Assembly: GCF_029227915.1 (NCBI RefSeq)
Contig: NC_079878.1
Span: 5,704,001-5,768,000 of the forward strand
DNA length: 64,000 nucleotides
Reading direction: 5' to 3'
Source of the DNA: Hydractinia symbiolongicarpus
Lineage: Eukaryota; Cnidaria; Hydrozoa; Anthoathecata; Hydractiniidae
Shown here: piece after piece, positions 51,925 through 62,260 of the stretch
Layout of the letters: the number at the start of each line of letters is the position of its first letter
Numbering within the stretch: the first letter of the stretch is position 1
Position numbers and translations under genes: made by a program
Notes under the pieces: generated by a model
What the model saw: only the letters and a program-made list of their open reading frames with translations
Told to the model about the DNA's origin: nothing
Databases searched by the model: none

Positions 51925-51947
51925 GGCACAGTATATATTTAAAAGCT

Positions 51948-52818
51948 GAAACAAAAAAGCACATACAGATGTTTTTCTTTGTGTTAAATTGGAGTCATTT
52001 TATTTCTGGGAGAACAAAACACCTGCCTGAACATTCATTGATATTTACAGCTAGCAAGTGAAGGGGGTATTAAGGTCCTTTTAGGATTTCCATTGAATTA
52101 GCACACAAATATTATTATTGACAATTGACAATTATATTCATTAAATAAGCTATTCACTTACACAGAGATTTTCAATAGTTCAACTAGGCAAAAGCAGCAG
52201 TGGTGATTGTTTTTAGTTGTGCAATTATTTCTTTCAAATGACACTGGCCGGCTTACCTCTATTCATACTAATTTTCATGTGATAGAGAAAAATCTATTTT
52301 ACGTGTATTAATTTTTATGCAATAGCAATATGAGCGTATTCTGTGTGTATTAATTTTTGTGTTAGTGCAAGTTTACTCCAAAAAATAACATTCAGAGGAC
52401 ATTCGGAATTTTAGACAAAATGATTGTGTTTGGGTAAATTTACCAATTTCTGATCCTGCCCATACTTTGTATTTATATCTTATATCTAGAATGACCTACC
52501 AGTAAAATGTTTCAGGGTCAAAAGCTTATTGTTGCAATCTTAGTGCCAATTTTTACTTTTTTTGGAAAGCTATGGCAATTCTGCCTCTTTTGTTTCACTT
52601 CTACCAATGAATTTTCAGTGATGCTTAAAGATATGTTATATAAGATATGTTGAAGGAATGTCTACATCTATATCGTAAGTATAAAAAGTTCTTAAGAGAA
52701 GGTTAAGTGAAGCTAGGTTGTTTTGGGTGACAACCCTATCAGAAGCAGTGCAAAATTAAGCATATAGCAGAGCAAATAGTTAAGTCAGGGTAAACACTGA
52801 ATTAGAAAATTACTTGCA
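51948..52818. other. Upstream of the ABHD18-like gene, no gene seen
   Basis: Presumably holds the first non-coding exon and promoter. No recognised repeats before the LINE fragment at 52819. Confidence 0.4.
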
Positions 52819-53182
52819 GGATGGATTCTGCTTGGAAAAAGTTCAGAGAGTTACTTCCTCTGTTGACAGGGGCAGTGAAGCAGGAAGATCTTGACCGTTT
52901 AGAAAGAAATGAAATGAAAATGATTAGGTGGTTGTGTAATGCCAGTCTGAGAGACGGAAAGAGTTCGGATGAGCTAAGAAGTGGGCTAAGTATCTGCAGC
53001 ATTTAAGATGTTATCCAGATTAGAAAATTGAGTTGGTTAGAACACTTGGAAAGAATGGAAAAGGATAATTTGGTAAGAAAGTGTAGAGGCTGGGCAAAGC
53101 CTAGAGGTAGACAGAGAAAGACTTAGCAGAATGTAATTAGGACAGACTTGATGCAAAGAAATTTGAGTTTAGGTCTAACGCA
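52819..53182 (+). pseudogene. LINE fragment, plus strand, internally deleted
   Basis: Encodes the C-terminal LINE wording (SAWKKFRELLPLLT, KQEDLDRLERNEMKMIRW, NASLRDGKSSDELRSG) in the family of the 9036-10135 copy, but ~70 codons between LLT and AVKQEDL are missing and later frames are broken by stops. It stops abruptly at 53182 where the opposite-strand copy begins. Confidence 0.8.
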
Positions 53183-53185
53183 GTC

Positions 53186-54330
53186 ATCATTCTCGGCTTA
53201 ACGTCCGTTTTCCATGCTAGCATGGGTTGGACGTGGTATATTAATGATCCTCTTCCAATCTGATCTAGACTGTGTTAGATTTAAACTCAACTTCCTCTGT
53301 ATCAAGTCTGTCCTTATAACCTCAGTAGATGATAGATAGATGTGTATATTTTACATGGCTAGCCTCACAAATATCGAGGGATATACCCTGTCTATTATTT
53401 CCAGGAGGGGCCATGGCTTAGATGGAGAGTCCTAGAGTATTTAATGCTCATTTTAAGCTACGCAGACCCAATTAGTAGGGCGCACGCTCTACTAGACAAC
53501 TCCCGGCAACATCCAACGGCCCACACAGTGTGCCATCTCCCCAATTTCCCTCACATGGCTTGGGTTAACCCGGGGCTATGGTAACATTCACTCGCCCATG
53601 TTGAATCGCCGTCAAGAGGAATCGAACCCCGGTCTCCCGCACAGAGTACGAAAGCTATAACCACTAATCTACGGCGCCACAATTCTTTCTCGGTCTGCCT
53701 CTGGGCTTTGCCCCAGGAACTATCAAGTCTCCACACTTTCTTACCCAATTACCCCCCTCCATTCTTTCCAAGTGCCCCAGCCAATTCAATCTTCTTATCT
53801 GGATAACATCTTTAATTCTACGGATACTTAGCCTGCTTCTTAGCTCATCTGAACTCTTTCTGTCTCTCAGACTAGCATTACACATCCACCTAACCATTCT
53901 CCTATCATTCCTTTCTAAACGGTCAAGATCTTCCTGCTTTACTGCCCATGTCTCACTACCGTACGACATAACACTTCTTACACAGGCCACATACAACCTT
54001 TTAACTCAATTGACAAGACTCTGCTAGTCAACAAAGGAAGTAACTCTCTGAACTTTTTCCAAGCAGAACCTATCCTGCAAGTAACACTTCTTCCAACACC
54101 CGCTTCACTGCACAACATATCTCCCAAGTAACAGAAGTTCTCAACTATCTCTAACGAGCCACTGTTGTACATCATTGAAGCTAGAAATACTTCATTCTCT
54201 ATAATCTCACCTTTGCTACGCTTGCATACAAACTGAATGTCAGCTCTTAACCTTCCACCAATACTACTGCACTTCTTATGTACCTAATGCTTGCAAGTCT
54301 GACAAAAAATTGAGTTACTATACCAACCCC
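53186..54330 (-). pseudogene. LINE fragment, minus strand, split by a SINE
   Basis: The 3' terminus (TCATCATTCTCGGCTTAACG) starts at 53186; the body continues at 53683-54330 after the SINE. Frames 53664-53996 and 53978-54175 carry RSVMSYGSETWAVKQ, GHLERMEGGNWVRKC, GRPRKN and FCYLGDMLCSEAGVGRS. A 4-bp loss (ACCTTTT/ACC region near 53998) shifts the frame between them. PHD-like finger remnants lie near 54230-54320. 5'-truncated there. Confidence 0.82.
53322..53680 (-). mobile_element. tRNA-derived SINE, full-length-like
   Basis: Read on the minus strand it begins GTGGCGCCGTAGATTAGTGG (A box TAGATTAGTGGTTA) and has B box GGTTCGATTCC (rc of 53618-53628), then a ~280-bp body with CCGGGGTTAACCCAAGCC and ends in ATCTATCTATCATC-like short repeats. 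Inserted in the LINE body at the CTTATAACCTC site, with ~10 bp of LINE lost. Related copies: 7556, 7965, 55213. Confidence 0.85.
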
Positions 54331-55212
54331 TGTTGGCTTTAACAAAAAGATATTTGATGAAAGATCTAGAAAAGCCATTCATTTTTAATATATACAAAAT
54401 CATCTGCTGTTGGTGTATTCTTTAACATTCCGAACTTAAATTTTGAGAATGGAAAAGGTGGTATCTACTCTTACACAAGCCAGAGACTATGTCATCTTAA
54501 GTGTTTTAATGCACAATATAGAAACATCCAGCACCTGAAATTCAAGAAAATTCACATTGGCGGCTATTTTTCAAAATTGCCATCATGTTGATGGCACTTT
54601 TGGAAAATCATAATTGCATGCCTTCTTTTCTTGTTTGGAATTATTACAATAACCAGCTGTCAAGGTGAAACGATAGAAATACTTTAATGCTCAAAAACTT
54701 GTTTGAAAAGTTATGCAGCAGGAAGATTTCTGGTGCTGTTTTGAAAGTTATACAGGAAGAATTATTCCTGTGCTGTTTCTTGAGTTATACAGATTATACT
54801 TTGCTGTTTGGTAATTTATACAGCAAGTCATTCTTCTCCTATGTAAAATAACAAGAAAAAAAAGAAACATTATTTTTATTGAAACAACTAGTGTCTAAAT
54901 CTAAATCTAATTGCAAAATCTTTTTAGGGAATTTATAATAAAGAAGAGTGTTACAGCAAGCATATTCATGTTTTAGGAGGTATTTTTCCCATACAGTTGT
55001 TTATTTAACAACAGTCTTGCACATCTTAATTACCGTATTTTCATCAACGGTAAGGAAAAAAACACAATTTTTGCTGTTGTAATTGAAACTTTTTTAAAAA
55101 CATGTCCGCAATTGCAGTGCCGATATGAATTTTGAAGGCTGTCTTTCAGAAGGACTTAAACTCTTTTATGCCCTTCCAACACATATAGCTAGAAAACATC
55201 ATTGAGTGAGTA
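54331..55212. other. Intergenic, nothing recognised
   Basis: AT-rich. A short cluster near 54715-54830 repeats TTATACAG with TGCTGTTT phrases three times, but too diverged to define a unit. Confidence 0.4.
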
Positions 55213-55520
55213 ACACAGGTGCCATAGCTTAGTGGCTATAACTCTCACTCTCAATATGGGCAGGTGAATGTTACTACAGCCTCTGGTTAACCTAAGCAAT
55301 GTAAGGGAAAATGTGGGGAGCAGAGATGGCAAGTGTGTGCCGTGGATGTTGCATGGAGTTGTCTAGTAGAGGACCCTATCTAACTGAGCATTAGATACTC
55401 CAAGAGTCCCCATATCTAAGCCATGGCCCACATCCTGGAAATAATATATAGGAGGGTTATCTATCCCTCATATTTGTAAGGCTGGCCATGTAAAATATTC
55501 ACATCTAGCTATCTATCTAG
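55213..55520 (+). mobile_element. tRNA-derived SINE, plus strand
   Basis: Starts CAGGTGCCATAGCTTAGTGG (A box TAGCTTAGTGGCTA). The B box region is eroded (GGTGAATGTTAC). The body matches the 53322-53680 copy (GGTTAACCTAAGC, GTGTGCCGTGGATGTTGC, CTAAGCCATGGCCC, GGCTGGCCATGTAAAATATTC) and it ends in ATCTAGCTATCTATCTAG. Confidence 0.75.
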
Positions 55521-56165
55521 TAACTGTACCAAAACGTGCTAGAAAAGAACATCAATTCAATTTCTATGTAATATATCTGACGAACCACTGCTCCATAGTA
55601 ACACTTCACTGTTTAGTAGATAAGAGCAGACTCAAAACATCATTGTAGAAATGGATATGCATCATTGGACTTAACGAGTCGAATAAGTGGAAAACGACAG
55701 AAGCTATACCAAGTAACTTAAGTAAGTAAGTAATGTGGCAACGTATATTGATGACAATACTAAATTAAGTAATATAAAATCAATAAAGATTGAGCTGTTT
55801 TCTTGCTGTCCATGTAGTTAGCTAGTCCTTGTTTTTTTATCGCTTTAGAATTATAGCTAAAAGTAACTGACATAAACAACAAAGCGTCGGAGATAAATCG
55901 GGAATAATTGTTGCCAATCTTACTCAAAATTTTAGATACTTTCCTTTTGTATATTTAGCACAGGCAGTTTGTCCAGCCCTTTAACTAGCGCTGAGAGTGG
56001 GAACGACTTCATTTAGCACCGGGCTAAGTGGTCCCGACACACGACGTACAACATAACTAGTACCCTTCATACTTTATCGATATTAAAAGTCCGACAGACG
56101 TTCAGTCATACTTCTCCAACCAAATGGACCCGACAAATGAAACCGCATTATCCGACATCCTCTCT
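55521..56165. other. Intergenic, nothing recognised
   Basis: AT-rich unique-looking DNA between the SINE and the minisatellite. No gene seen. Confidence 0.4.
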
Positions 56166-56169
56166 ATAT

Positions 56170-58520
56170 AACAAATACATATTTTTTCTGTCAATAATCC
56201 ATAACCAACGTAATATCGCATAATACTGCATAATACTGCATAATACCTTTATAATTCATAAAAAATACATAAATTTTCTGTCGATGGCCATACCAACGTA
56301 ATATCGCATAATACTGCATAATACTGCATAATACCTTCATAATTCAAAAAAAATACATAAATTTTCTGTCGATGGCCATACCAACGTAATATCGCATAAT
56401 ACTGCATAATACCTTCATAATACTCTCTGTCGTTACATAAAAAATACATATTTTTTCTGTCGATGGCCATACCAACGTAATATCGCATAATACTGCATAA
56501 TACTGCATAATACCTTCATAATTCATAAAAAATACATAAATTTTCTGTCGATGGCCATACCAACGTAATATCGCATAATACTGCATAATACCTTCATAAT
56601 ACTCTCTGTCGTTACATAAAAAATACATATTTTTTCTGTCGATGGCCATACCAACGTAATATCGCATAATACTGCATAATACTGCATAATACCTTCATAA
56701 TACATAAAAAATACATAAATTTTCTGTCAATGGCCATACCAACGTAATATCGCATAATACTGCATAATACTGCATAATACCTTCATAATTCATAAAAAAC
56801 ACATAAATTTTCTGTCGATGGCCATACCAACGTAATATCGCATAATACTGCATAATACTGCATAATACCTTTATAATTCAAAAAAAGTACATAAATTTTC
56901 TGTCGATGGCCATAACAACGTAATATCGCATAATACTGCATAATACCTTCATAATTCATAAAAAACACATAAATTTTCTGTCGATGGCCATACCAACGTA
57001 ATATCGCATAATACTGCATAATACTGCATAATACCTTTATAATTCAAAAAAAGTACTTAAATTTTCTGTCGATGGCCATAACAACGTAATATCGCATAAT
57101 ACTGCATAATACCTTCATAATTCATAAAAAACACATAAATTTTCTGTCGATGGCCATACCAACATAATATCGCATAATACTGCATAATACCTTCATAATA
57201 CTCTCTGTCGTTACATAAAAAATACATATTTTTTCTGTCAATAATCCATAACCAACGTAATATCGCATAATACTGCATAATACTGCATAATACCTTTATA
57301 ATTCAAAAAAAGTACATAAATTTTCTGTCGATGGCCATAACAACGTAATATCGCATAATACTGCATAATACCTTCATAATTCAAAAAAAGTACTTAAATT
57401 TTCTGTCGATGGCCATAACAACGTAATATCGCATAATACTGCATAATACCTTCATAATTCATAAAAAACACATAAATTTTCTGTCGATGGCCATACCAAC
57501 GTAATATCGCATAATACTGCATAATACTGCATAATACCTTTATAATTCAAAAAAAGTACATAAATTTTCTGTCGATGGCCATAACAACGTAATATCGCAT
57601 AATACTGCATAATACCTTCATAATTCATAAAAAACACATAAATTTTCTGTCGATGGCCATACCAACGTAATATCGCATAATACTGCATAATACTGCATAA
57701 TACCTTTATAATTCAAAAAAAGTACTTAAATTTTCTGTCGATGGCCATAACAACGTAATATCGCATAATACTGCATAATACTGCATAATACCTTTATAAT
57801 TCAAAAAAAAGTACTTAAATTTTCTGTCGATGGCCATAACAACGTAATATCGCATAATACTGCATAATACCTTCATAATTCATAAAAAACACATAAATTT
57901 TCTGTCGATGGCCATACCAACGTAATATCGCATAATACTGCATAATACTGCATAATACCTTTATAATTCAAAAAAAGTACTTAAATTTTCTGTCGATGGC
58001 CATAACAACGTAATATCGCATAATACTGCATAATACCTTTATAATTCAAAAAAAGGACTTAAATTTTCTGTCGATGGCCATACCAACGTAATATCGCATA
58101 ATACTGCATAATACTGCATAATACCTTTATAATTCAAAAAAAGTACTTAAATTTTCTGTCGATGGCCATAACAACGTAATATCGCATAATACTGCATAAT
58201 ACTGCATAATACCTTTATAATTCAAAAAAAGTACTTAAATTTTCTGTCGATGGCCATAACAACGTAATATCGCATAATACTGCATAATACCTTCATAATT
58301 CATAAAAAACACATAAATTTTCTGTCGATGGCCATATTAACGTAATATCGCATAATACTGCATAATACTGCATAATACCTTCATAATTCATAAAAAGTAC
58401 ATAAATTTTCTGTCGATGGCCATACCAACGTAATATCGCATAATACTGCATAATACCTTCATAATAATGTCTGTCGCTTCATAAAAACTACATATTTTTT
58501 CTGTCGATGGCCATAACCAA
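56170..58520. repeat. AT-rich minisatellite, ~28 units of 78 or 88 bp
   Basis: Unit: TCGATGGCCATACCAACGTA, ATATCGCATAATACTGCATA, one or two more TACTGCATAA decamers, CCTTCATAATTCATAAAAAA, TACATAAATTTTCTG. Units differ by whole decamers (78 versus 88 bp) and by linked variants (CATACC/CATAAC, TTCATAA/TTCAAAAAAAG). A few units replace the spacer with ACTCTCTGTCGTTACATAAA. The long open frames crossing it on the minus strand are by-products of the repeat. Confidence 0.95.
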
Positions 58521-59815
58521 CGTAATATTCCAGAATATTTCGCATAACTGCCATTTACGGAAAGCTGTTTTTATAAAGTAGACAAAGTTTGAGGTTGGAT
58601 ACACATCCATACACAAACAGAAACGATATTTCGCTCAAATATCCTTTTGCAACAAGACATAATAACGGCCCTATTGCAGGCTAAACAAAGAGGCGTTTTT
58701 GTACAATATATTGAACAGGCGGTGGTGTTCTATGCCCACCGATAGCCAATAGAAAAGATATTTTGGACTAATACCCCCGCGAAATTACATATCACAAGTC
58801 CTAAAAAATGCAAATCTGAGGCAAGGCATTATACTATAAATTTACCGGGCTTTACTGTTATGTACTTATCCGTACAGCAGTAGAAACAAGTGTCCTCCCT
58901 GAAAATGACGCATCAAAAGCGCTAAAGCAGGCCAATCAATCCAAAGACATTACGTGTGTTTTTTATTTCTTTTTTTCGGTGCAGTATTTCAATAGTATAG
59001 CTTGATTAGTTCTTAAACCAAATGAATTCTTAGATGCATAAAAATTTAAATGTTCCAATGATTTTTGTCCGACTGAAGAAGCTGCTGCCGTAGAGAAGCT
59101 ATATCACATTAAAGTTTAGAGCCGTTTACGATGAAATTATTCCATTGTTTGTAGTTAAAATTTGACAGGTCATAACTTTTTTTCGGCAAAGGCTCTTAGG
59201 CTGAAATTCTGTAGAAGGCATGTCAGTAATATAACGTATCATTAGGAAAAAGATGGAAGAATTCCAAATTAAAAGTCAAAACTTCTATTTACATGGAACA
59301 AAGATGTTCCAAAAAGGCATAAGTATAAAATTTATCTCATTTAAAGAGTCTCCGTAGATTTGATATTCCATTGAAGTTAGGATCAGAGTACAAAAGCTGA
59401 AAATAGTTCTAAATAATGTAATTATTATTGGCTATTGTTAAAAAATCATATGGTGAGTTAACAAGATCAACTTTATGAGCAACTGACCGAAAAACCAATA
59501 GACGTATGATATCGTTAGTCTTTTTATTAATAGCGGTATTTTGCCTGTTTGTCCGCGAAAAGCGCGTCCTGTTAATTAATCACGAAATTCTTATATCTGC
59601 ACAAAATACCAAATGCGATATATATTTACCGACTTTGTTTTATTCTCCCGCGTGTAGCATTCAATTGCAACGCCTGATTTTTTTTGAAAAACCAATCCGA
59701 GATTTTGCAGCCACGACAAAGGGATGTGTAAAGCAGAGAGCAGTGTTATTACGGCCATTTTGAAAGTTGCGTAACGTTGACGTTGCTAAGTCTGTCCTTG
59801 TTTTTTTATATATTT
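58521..59815. other. Intergenic, no supported gene
   Basis: Contains a broken final unit of the minisatellite at its left edge. An 85-codon frame at 59506-59763 has a hydrophobic start but no known family. Confidence 0.4.
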
Positions 59816-60113
59816 TTACATTGCTTGGAAGCCTCGACTTTCGAATTACAAATCCCACATTAAAAAGAAGATACCATCTTGCAAAGTTGTGAAACATTTT
59901 ATTGATGAATGCCCTAATGCCTCCGTGCAAAATATTGGGTTTATTATAGTTGATGTTGTGAACAATGGAGAGAATTTAACAAACAGGCAAATTGATAGTT
60001 TGCTATTAGATAAAGAAAAATTCTGGATAGGGACACTCGTCACACAACATCAGGGACTTAATGGTTCTCATGACTGGAATAGAACTAAAAGAACAGAAAA
60101 ATGCAAGTTGTAG
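59816..60113 (+). pseudogene. Probable Penelope-like retroelement C-terminal (GIY-YIG) fragment
   Basis: The in-frame stretch reads WKPRLSNYKSHIKKK, VVKHFIDECPNASVQ, IGFIIVDVVNN, LLLDKEKFWIGTLVTQHQGL and ends HDWNRTKRTEK. NYKSH..K, HF.. C, E-FWI-xLxT, GLN is the order seen at the end of GIY-YIG endonuclease domains in Penelope-like elements. Nothing upstream encodes the reverse transcriptase, so the copy is strongly 5'-truncated. Alternative: another GIY-YIG-bearing retroelement. The hammerhead-like motif at 60249 fits a Penelope-like terminus. Confidence 0.5.
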
Positions 60114-60248
60114 AAACCGTGTGTTAAGTTGATAGTAGGATGATGGTGATGGAAACCAGTTTTAAACCCTTGTGTATTTAATTGTATATAATTTATTTTT
60201 ATCACTATATAAGATATTTTAATTGTTAATACTGTATTGTAAGCGATA

Positions 60249-60278
60249 CTGAAGAAGTCAGTCGATGAACTGACGAAA
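60249..60278 (+). ncRNA. Hammerhead-ribozyme-like motif, probably degenerate
   Basis: CTGAAGA, then A, stem GTCAGT (60257-60262), loop CGATGA, ACTGAC (60269-60274), then GAAA. This is CUGANGA - stem II - GAAA with one extra A between core and stem. Stems I and III are not evident. Confidence 0.35.
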
Positions 60279-60309
60279 ATTTTAAATAATAAAATCTTTT
60301 TACTTAATT

Positions 60310-61081
60310 CTTGATGTAGTCATCTATCTTGTTGGTTATTCCTATAGCTACAATTTGTGTTCATATATATATATATATATATTTCAAAAATCGAATTTAC
60401 TAAAACAACTGAATTTTATATGTATGGATTGCTTCTTAATACCGGTAAATTATCTCCGTAAATGTTTTTTCTAAAGACCGAATTTACTAAAAGAACTGAA
60501 TATCATGGATTGCTTGTATGGATTGCTTCTTAATGCGGGTAAATTATCTCCCCAAACGTGTTTTTTTCAAAGACCGAATTTACTGAAACAATGTGTATGG
60601 ATTGCTTTTAAATACGGGAAATTCATCCCTAAGCTTTTTTTGTGGTTAATCAAAACAAGCTGAACTATGGATTTGTTCCCTTTTGGCAGCTTTTCCCAAT
60701 ATGCAAAAAAATATTTCAAACGTTTTACACTACGACACAAAATGAAAAATATTCAAAAGGAAGTCGAACGGAAAAATATTTTTAGGCCCTAATTTTTACT
60801 TGTCAATTGGACTTTAACTTTAAGATTGCAAAAGTTAAGGCCTGGTTGACAATTGTCTATCTATCAATAATTTTATATTTTAAATTTAACTGAACCACCA
60901 TGAATTCGTCATGCTTGCTGTGAATCTAGGTTATCGCGACTTTGAGTTTCTTCACTAAAGATAAGATAAATAAAAATGGAACAAATCTTATTCGTTAATA
61001 CGAAAGGGTTTCTTGAGATTGATAACAACGAACATTCGAGCATTTCTCTAACATGAAAACAGTTAATATGTTCGGACTAAC
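60310..61081. other. Intergenic, short repeats only
   Basis: An (AT)n run at ~60365-60383 and a diverged triple repeat (AAAGACCGAATTTACTAAAA... TGGATTGCTT...GGTAAATTATCTCC) at ~60390-60620. No gene. Confidence 0.5.
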
Positions 61082-61665
61082 CTTCACTTGTTGTAAAGAT
61101 TCTTTGTTCTCTAATGCTTTCACCATCGTTTCTGTCGGCAATATCTTTTGTCTGTTCTCTATAAACCATAAAAAAAGCACAACATAGCAATTAAATTGTT
61201 ATATCCAATTAATTATATTCTATCACGTTGATTTTTGGACTTTTTAACTGAAAGTAATAGTACGTGCAACCCACTACACAACATTACTTTTATATTTTTT
61301 TTCAAATTAAACCTCAAATCAAATTTCAAATCTCAAATCAAATTTAATAAAAACTTACCATTGGCTGCCTAACCCAGTATTTTCCTTTTGGCATTACAGC
61401 ATTTATCTAAACAAAATTACTTAAATAGTTATGTGAATGTTTTACAAAGATTTTCCTAAAAAAAATAAGTTTCCTCAAATAATTATTTTTTAACATAAAA
61501 AATAAATGAATGATAAACATTTATCTTATATACATTATATATATATATATAACAGGCAAAGTGGATATGTTCATTTTCCTTTGATCTTACCGAAATTTTC
61601 TTTGAAGTAACTGAAAAATGCATGTCTAATATGTTAAATTTTCTGACGTTACGGCGCGACGTCAA
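61082..61665 (-). CDS. Candidate 5' exons of an unrecognised gene
   Basis: Three minus-strand segments have matching phase-0 GT-AG borders: 61591-61665 (MTSRRNVRKF, MHFSVTSKKIS), 61364-61411 (INAVMPKGKYWVRQPM) and 61082-61156 (NRQKILPTETMVKALENK). Together ~66 residues, open throughout. The small, helix-prone, charged peptide is not one I recognise. Further exons to the left of 61082 were not found. A chance set of splice-like sites is possible. Confidence 0.35.
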
Positions 61666-61735
61666 TAAGACTACTTCAACGTTAATATTCTATATTAAAT
61701 AAATGAAGCCATTACAGTGCACTTAAAGCTTTGAG

Positions 61736-62089
61736 GCCAAATAACTTGAAAACGAGGTGGTGACGTCAGTGATTTTTTACCACGTAAGTAACTAGGGACC
61801 ACCCGGGACCAATTTGGGTAAGTTTCCCAAGCCTGGGTCCCCGAATCCGTTTCGGAATGGAAAGGTTGAGGACGTCATCACAAAACCTTCAAACCCCAAT
61901 ATCTCTGCAACCGCCAAATAACTTGAAAACGAGGTGGTGACGTCAGTGATTTTTCACCACGTAAGTAACTAGGGACCACCCGGGACCAATTTGGGTAAGT
62001 TTCCCAAGCCTGGGTCCCCGAATCCGTTTCGGAATGGAAAGGTTGAGGACGTCATCACAAAACCTTCAAACCCCAATATCTCTGCAACC
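61736..62089. repeat. Recent tandem duplication, 2 x 177 bp
   Basis: The unit starting GCCAAATAACTTGAAAACGA and ending CCAATATCTCTGCAACC occurs at 61736 and again at 61913, with almost no differences (TTTTTTACC versus TTTTTCACC). Contains GGTGACGTCAGTGATT and GAGGACGTCATCAC. A diverged further piece (GCTGACGTCAGAAAAATTTT, ATATCTCCCTAAGCGTTTGT) follows at ~62205-62260. Confidence 0.92.
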
Positions 62090-62260
62090 GTTTGTCAAAA
62101 GTCCATGTTCCTATACATTTTCTTGATCTGCATTTCAAGATCTATACGATGAATGCATCGGCTGTACGAATTAAGAAATTTTTTTGGAACTTTTGGTAGG
62201 GACTTTGCTGACGTCAGAAAAATTTTTAAGCCCTTATATCTCCCTAAGCGTTTGTCAAAA

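Noticed and set aside
53600-53680. tRNA gene
   Set aside because: A and B boxes are present, but no cloverleaf acceptor pairing is seen and the sequence continues into a SINE body shared with other copies.
56170-58520. CRISPR-like regular repeats, and long minus-strand open frames, in the minisatellite
   Set aside because: There are no unique spacers of constant length between repeats, the array is eukaryotic AT-rich satellite, and the open frames are repeat by-products with no conserved domain.
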